Shown: one piece after another, positions 59,794 to 64,000 of the stretch
How the letters are laid out: each line of letters opens with the position of its first letter
Position numbering within the stretch: position 1 is the first letter of the stretch
Source: Maricaulis maris_C
Lineage (GTDB): Bacteria; Pseudomonadota; Alphaproteobacteria; Caulobacterales; Maricaulaceae
Direction of reading: 5' to 3'
Assembly (NCBI RefSeq): GCF_049116555.1
Contig: NZ_JAGDYT010000025.1
Span: forward strand, 186,001 to 250,000
Length of the DNA: 64,000 nt
The notes under the pieces: generated by a model
The model's input: only the letters and a program-made list of their open reading frames with translations
What the model was told of the DNA's origin: nothing
Databases searched by the model: none
Program-made: the position numbers and the translations under genes

Positions 59794-61362
59794 ATGAGAT
59801 ACAGCCTGCTTACTGCCGCTGCCGCGGCGAGCGTCGCCATTTACATGCTGCCGGCCGGCAGCGTAGAGGCCCAGAGCCGCGCAGCGGCGGAAGCCGCCAT
59901 GGAGCGGATGGGACTGGATGGCGGACAGGACGGCTTCAGCTATGACAGCGTCAGCTTCCGCAGCGGTCGTTACATTCTCAACGATGTCACTTTCAGCGAC
60001 ATCAATGATGAAGGCGATGGCGGCCCGGACGTGGTCCAGGTCGAGCGCATGATCTTTGACGCGCTTCGCCTCGATTCCGACGGTGAAGTGCTGTTTGACG
60101 GTCTCGCTCTGGAAGGCATCTCGGCCACCGATGATATGGATGGCACCGTGATCCGGCTCGACCGCGTCAGCCTTGATGGCCCCAACTCGGTCATGACCCA
60201 TGATTTCGGTCGCGCTGTCGCAGGCGAAAATGATGATGATTTCGAGCCGGACTGGAATCTCTACGAGTTTGAGGGATTCGCGATTGAAGGTCTCGTGGGC
60301 CAAGGCGAAGAAGACGGCAATCCGTTCGAGTTCAGCCTCGCCCAATTCGTCGTCGAGCAATACTCACGCGTAGAATTGGGTCGCCTGGCCATGCTCGGCT
60401 TCGCCTTCTCGGGCGCAGACGAGACCGGTGAAGATGTGACCGTCAATCTCGGCGAGATGTCGATCATCGGCTTCCAGACGGCGGCCTATGCCGACATGAT
60501 GGATGCGGCCGCTGCGGGCGCTGATGAAGACGCCGTGATGCAGGCCTATTACCAGAGCGCCTTCCTCTCACCGGTTGATATCTATGACCGCTTCGCCGTG
60601 CGCGACATCCTGGTCGAGGCGTCGGGTGTTCATTTTTCTATGGATCACCTGACGGCCGAAATGGAGCGCAGCGGCTCCCGGGTTTTCAGCACGGCTGAAC
60701 TCGGCTCCGCAATGCTGATCCCGGACGCGTCCAAGCCGGGCGGGGCCCAACTCGCCATGGGTCTGGGCATGCTCGGCTATGATCAGCTCGAACTGCGGAT
60801 GCAGGCCAACTCGGTCTATGACGAAGACACGGGTCGCTCCTACACAACTGGCGAAAACTATCTCGAGCTGACTGATGGTCTGCGTATCGAGATGGCGCAG
60901 GACATGTCCGGCTTCAACGAGTATCTGGCCAACATGCCGTCGGCGATGGAGACGCTCTCTGCCGTCGACGAGTCCGATGAGGCCGCCCAGATGGATGCGA
61001 TGGTCAGTCTGATGGGGCCGCTCCTCATCAATAATATGTCCATGCGCTTCGTCGACCTGTCATTGCTTGACCGCGCCCTTGATGCTGGCGCTGCGGCCCA
61101 GGGCATCACGAAGGACGAATTGCGTGTCCAGGCGGGTGCGATGATGGGTATGGGCCTGATGGCGGCACCGCCGGAGATTCCGCGAACGGTTCTCGCCGAG
61201 CTGTCATCTGCCCTGACGAATTTCGTCAATCAGGGTGGCAGTCTGACGATTGACATGACCCCGCCCGAGCCGCTCAGCATCGGTGAGATGTTGGTGGATA
61301 TCGAGGCCGGCACCTTCGATTACAACGTGTTGGGGTTGAGCTTCACATCCGAAGCACCCTGA
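59794..61362 (+). CDS. Large secreted acidic protein, uncharacterised
   Basis: The 522-residue protein begins with a Sec signal peptide (MRYSLLTAAAAASVAIYMLP, cleavage near VEAQS). The mature protein is strongly acidic with repeated beta-strand segments such as VSFRSGRYILNDVTFSDI, FEGFAIEGL, FSMDHLTAEMERSGSRVFST, and an internal FVDLSLLDRALDAGAAAQ unit with predicted helix. It has no transmembrane helix, lipobox or enzyme motif. I do not recognise the family. It is transcribed alone, 107 bp after PBP1A, and followed by a terminator. Confidence 0.75.
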   Translation: MRYSLLTAAAAASVAIYMLPAGSVEAQSRAAAEAAMERMGLDGGQDGFSYDSVSFRSGRYILNDVTFSDINDEGDGGPDVVQVERMIFDALRLDSDGEVLFDGLALEGISATDDMDGTVIRLDRVSLDGPNSVMTHDFGRAVAGENDDDFEPDWNLYEFEGFAIEGLVGQGEEDGNPFEFSLAQFVVEQYSRVELGRLAMLGFAFSGADETGEDVTVNLGEMSIIGFQTAAYADMMDAAAAGADEDAVMQAYYQSAFLSPVDIYDRFAVRDILVEASGVHFSMDHLTAEMERSGSRVFSTAELGSAMLIPDASKPGGAQLAMGLGMLGYDQLELRMQANSVYDEDTGRSYTTGENYLELTDGLRIEMAQDMSGFNEYLANMPSAMETLSAVDESDEAAQMDAMVSLMGPLLINNMSMRFVDLSLLDRALDAGAAAQGITKDELRVQAGAMMGMGLMAAPPEIPRTVLAELSSALTNFVNQGGSLTIDMTPPEPLSIGEMLVDIEAGTFDYNVLGLSFTSEAP

Positions 61363-61384
61363 TCGTTTCTTCACGAGAGACAGG

Positions 61385-61417
61385 AAAGGCGCCAGTCGGT
61401 TCGACTGGCGCCTTTTT
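61385..61417 (+). terminator. Rho-independent terminator of the secreted-protein gene
   Basis: AAAGGCGCCAGTCG (61385-61398) pairs perfectly with CGACTGGCGCCTTT (61402-61415) around GTT, followed by T's. It lies 23 bp after the stop and between convergent genes. Confidence 0.9.
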
Positions 61418-61445
61418 CTTGTTCGCCTTCGAAAGGGGGCGAGTC

Positions 61446-62711
61446 CTAGCGGCTTGCGAGTGCGGCCTCGCCGGTTTCGTCCATGAAGGTCTTCATCCGT
61501 GGAGCAATTTGCTCGCGGAAACGGCGTCCATTGAAAACGCCGTAATGGCCGACATCGGGCTGGATCCAGTCCTGTTGCAGCGCGTCCGGGAGGCCTGAGC
61601 ACAAAGTGTGCGCGGCCTGGGTCTGGCCAATGCCGGAAATGTCGTCATTCTCGCCTTCCACCGTCAACAGGGCGATGTCGCGAATTGCGGCCGGATTGAC
61701 CGTGCGCTCGCCGTGCGTCTGCTCGCCCTTGGCCAGTTTGTGCTCCTGGAAGACGTCAGTGATCGTCTGCAGGTAGAATTCTTCCGACAGGTCCATCACG
61801 GCAAGATATTCGTCGTAGAAAGTGCGGTGTTTGTCGGCGTTGTCGCCATCGCCATCGACCAGATGGGTGAAGAAATCCCAGTGAGCGTCGACATGGCGCT
61901 CGAGATTCATGTTCATGAAGCCAGCCAGCTGCAGGAAGCCCGGGTAGACACGCCGGAAGGCTCCGGGATTCGGCGCGGGAACGGTGTGGATCAGATTCCC
62001 TGCGAACCAGTCGAACGGCTTCTCTTCTGCCAGCTTGTTCGGCACGGTCGGCGACAGGCGCGTATCGATGGGGGAGCCCATAAAGGTCATTGAAGCCGGC
62101 CGGTTCGGGTCGTCATCCTCGGCCATCAGCGCGATTGCGGCCAGTGTTGGCGGGCCTGGCTGGCAGACAGCGACGACGTGGACATCCGGTCCCAGAAGGC
62201 TGACCATTTCGCGGACATAGCTGGTGAATTCATCGAGATCGAAACGGCCGTCGGTGACCGGGACCATCCGCGCGTCCTGCCAGTCGGTGATGTAAACCTC
62301 ACTATCAGGCAGGAAGGCTTCAACGGTGCCGCGCAGCAGGGTCGCATAATGGCCTGACATCGGAGCGACGAAGAGGACTTTTCGATCCGGCGTTTCATTG
62401 CCGCGGGCCGCGATGAGCGCGTCATGATCGCGTTCGAAGTGGAGCAGTGAGCACCAGGGTTTGGTCCAGACGACTTCCTCGCTGACGCCAACGCATTGCC
62501 CGTTGACCGTGGTGTGGTCGAGCATCCATTCCGGCTTGGCATAGCGCCGGGTCACGGATTCAAAGAGTTCGGCGGCGGCGGCCATCGAACGACCGGCAAT
62601 GGAGTCGGCCATCGGATTCATCGGTGAGCGGAGGGCCTGCCGGGTGGCATTGGCTGCCGCGCGCCATGGAGTCATGGCGAGTCGATTGAATTCATAGACG
62701 CTGTAAAGCAT
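61446..62711 (-). CDS. phaZ: Intracellular polyhydroxyalkanoate depolymerase
   Basis: The 421-residue protein is of the PhaZ intracellular type that mobilises storage polyester (PHB) granules. The catalytic element is a Cys in VVAVCQPGPP (around residue 185) as in Ralstonia PhaZ1, with Asp and His later (VEGENDDISGIGQT and VGHYGVFNGRRFR). A GAGGAG site precedes ATG 62711, where the family match (MLYSVYEFNRLA) begins. It converges with the secreted-protein gene. The window holds no PHA synthase. Confidence 0.93.
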   Translation of the reverse strand: MLYSVYEFNRLAMTPWRAAANATRQALRSPMNPMADSIAGRSMAAAAELFESVTRRYAKPEWMLDHTTVNGQCVGVSEEVVWTKPWCSLLHFERDHDALIAARGNETPDRKVLFVAPMSGHYATLLRGTVEAFLPDSEVYITDWQDARMVPVTDGRFDLDEFTSYVREMVSLLGPDVHVVAVCQPGPPTLAAIALMAEDDDPNRPASMTFMGSPIDTRLSPTVPNKLAEEKPFDWFAGNLIHTVPAPNPGAFRRVYPGFLQLAGFMNMNLERHVDAHWDFFTHLVDGDGDNADKHRTFYDEYLAVMDLSEEFYLQTITDVFQEHKLAKGEQTHGERTVNPAAIRDIALLTVEGENDDISGIGQTQAAHTLCSGLPDALQQDWIQPDVGHYGVFNGRRFREQIAPRMKTFMDETGEAALASR

Positions 62712-62757
62712 ACGCTCTCCTCGCGTCGGCGCCGTGCGCCGGCACTGTTCCGGACGA

Positions 62758-63390
62758 CTATCCGGGATTTTCCTCAAGGAAGTCTTGCAGGCGGAGCGCG
62801 ACATCGCGCGGGTCCACGCCTGAGGTAAAGAGATCAACGAAACGCCCGTCGCCATCCATTACATAGATGATCGACGAATGATCCATCAGATAGTCACTGC
62901 TGCTGTCTTCTTCCGCGCGTTGGTAGACCACGCGATAGGCCCGGGCGACGGCGGCAATCTGCGCCTCGCTCCCTGTCAGGCCGACAAGACCGTCGGGAAA
63001 AGCCGGCGAGCTGACATAGCGGGCCATCTGTTCCGGCGTGTCTCGCTCTGGATCGACCGTAATCAGGATGGGCTGAATTCGCGCCCGTTGTCCGGCATCC
63101 AGCTGGTCCATGGCGGCGGCCATGATCTGCAGCGAGAAGGGGCAGACATCCGGGCAATACGTGTAGCCGAAATAAATCAGCATGACCTTGCCGGCATAGG
63201 CTTCCTGCGTGACGCTTGCGCCGGTCTGGTCGATCAGTTCGAACGGGCCGCCCACCTGGGCTTCCCCGGTTGTGCGCACGCCTGAGCGACGCTCCACGAC
63301 CTCGCCCGGCTGGGTCAGCAAGAGGGTAAAGAACGCTATCAACAAGACTGTGGGCGCTGCGATCAGCAGCCAGAGCAATGGACGCGGCAT
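62758..63390 (-). CDS. senC: SCO1/SenC family copper chaperone
   Basis: The 210-residue protein has an N-terminal membrane anchor (about 3-25) and a periplasmic thioredoxin-like domain with the copper ligands in YTYCPDVCPF (C-x3-C) and a late His in LMDHSSIIYV. SCO/SenC proteins deliver copper to cytochrome oxidase. An AAGGAG site precedes ATG 63390. It is divergent from a RegB-type kinase, giving the senC/regB arrangement seen in photosynthetic and other alphaproteobacteria. No regA is visible in the window. Confidence 0.9.
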   Translation of the reverse strand: MPRPLLWLLIAAPTVLLIAFFTLLLTQPGEVVERRSGVRTTGEAQVGGPFELIDQTGASVTQEAYAGKVMLIYFGYTYCPDVCPFSLQIMAAAMDQLDAGQRARIQPILITVDPERDTPEQMARYVSSPAFPDGLVGLTGSEAQIAAVARAYRVVYQRAEEDSSSDYLMDHSSIIYVMDGDGRFVDLFTSGVDPRDVALRLQDFLEENPG

Positions 63391-63541
63391 TGTCACTCCT
63401 TGGCCGGCGCCCGGTCTATCCGGGCGCAAACGAAGCATGCTAGTCAGAATGCTCCGGTTTTGCTGCGGATGCGAAGGTAGGGCCAAGCCCGCTCCCTGTC
63501 CATAACCGGACGCGGTCACGCTTTCAGGAGGCAAGCACGCG

Positions 63542-64000
63542 ATGAGTGAGAGCGATTGGGACCCCTATGGCGGGGACGCCCATCTGACACCGGTCTTCGG
63601 GCGGCTGCGCCTGCGTACGCTGGTCATGCTGAGATGGCTCGCGGTTGGCGGACAGACGCTGACCATTCTCGTCGTGCATTTCGTCGTCGGGTTCGAGCTG
63701 CCGATCGGATTCTGCCTCGGCCTGATTGCCATGAGCGCGCTCGTCAATACCTGGCTGACCCTTGCCGTGCCGCCGCAGAAATTCGCCCGAGACTGGGAAG
63801 CCTTCGCCCAGCTGGGTTTCGACATCCTCCAGATGTGTGCGCTGTTGACCCTGACAGGTGGCCTGCAGAATCCCTTCATCGTGATGCTCGCAGCGCCCAT
63901 CATCATTGCCGTCGCTGCCCTTCCGGCGCACTGGTCCGGCGGTGTCGCGGCGGTTGCGATCAGCGGGACAGGTGCGATGTGGCTGTGGAGCCTGCCCCTG
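63542..64000 (+). CDS. regB: RegB/PrrB/ActS-type redox sensor histidine kinase, 5' part
   Basis: Only the first 153 residues are in the window. After a soluble start, LRTLVMLRWLAVGGQ leads into a multi-helix membrane domain of at least four helices, and GGLQNPF (106-112) is the conserved quinone-binding heptapeptide of RegB proteins. The kinase core is beyond the window end. An AGGAGG site lies 10 bases before ATG 63542. RegB senses the redox state of the ubiquinone pool and phosphorylates RegA. The divergent senC supports this identity. Confidence 0.9.
   Translation, partial: MSESDWDPYGGDAHLTPVFGRLRLRTLVMLRWLAVGGQTLTILVVHFVVGFELPIGFCLGLIAMSALVNTWLTLAVPPQKFARDWEAFAQLGFDILQMCALLTLTGGLQNPFIVMLAAPIIIAVAALPAHWSGGVAAVAISGTGAMWLWSLPL

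Overview
The window is 64 kb of ordinary, densely packed, GC-rich chromosome from an alphaproteobacterium. The gene set points to the Caulobacterales/Maricaulales (Hyphomonadaceae-like marine) group. Evidence for this is the 180-kDa class NAD-glutamate dehydrogenase (GdhZ type), MmcB, DUF2794, a DUF1674 succinate dehydrogenase assembly factor, a RegB/SenC redox pair, and the ffh-rpsP-rimM-trmD-rplS order. The exact genus is inference. I see no IS element, prophage, CRISPR array, rRNA or tRNA gene. Almost all DNA is coding, with many 4-bp ATGA overlaps and convergent gene ends that nearly touch.

Layout. 1-13 kb: the 3' half of gdhZ, a lipoprotein hydrolase, then a leftward block purH / sugar dehydratase / heparinase II-III / rpe / rsmB / htpX, and a rightward SDHAF4-like gene with a coupled small gene. 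13-22 kb: pyrF, a LysE exporter, an SdpR/SdpI-type pair, glsA, argG, an orphan hybrid-less histidine kinase, two phosphatases, thpR and a Bax inhibitor-1 protein with a strong terminator. 22-29 kb: a DUF2794 gene, a four-gene overlapping operon resembling GldA-GldF-GldG plus DUF4340, a VOC protein, a DJ-1/PfpI protein, and mmcB with a candidate LexA box. 29-36 kb: a zincin, a TPR-sulfotransferase, and the translation/secretion operon ffh-rpsP-rimM-(unknown secreted protein)-trmD-rplS. 36-45 kb: small membrane proteins, a glycosyltransferase, a dicarboxylate symporter, the peroxide defence locus ahpD-ahpC/oxyR, a single-domain response regulator, and a GbsR-type regulator with a DUF4166 gene. 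45-64 kb: arsC-like, CoA ester lyase, pyridoxal kinase, serine hydrolase, epoxide-hydrolase-like protein, rarD, asd, cspA, glycerophosphodiesterase, K+/Na+ antiporter, PBP1A, a large secreted unknown, intracellular PHA depolymerase, and divergent senC/regB (regB is cut by the window end).

How they work together. Most genes are housekeeping: purine, pyrimidine, arginine and aspartate-family synthesis, ribosome and SRP biogenesis, glutamate/glutamine catabolism, cell wall synthesis and stress responses. The least explained material is: (i) two paralogous membrane-anchored proteins with an identical C-x-C-x5-C-x15-C pattern, each beside a small membrane protein gene; (ii) the GldFG/DUF4340 export-like operon; (iii) an unknown secreted protein gene inserted in the trmD operon; and (iv) several well-formed palindromes next to regulator genes (SdpR, GbsR, OxyR, LexA-type). 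No clearly new multi-gene defence or mobile system is visible.
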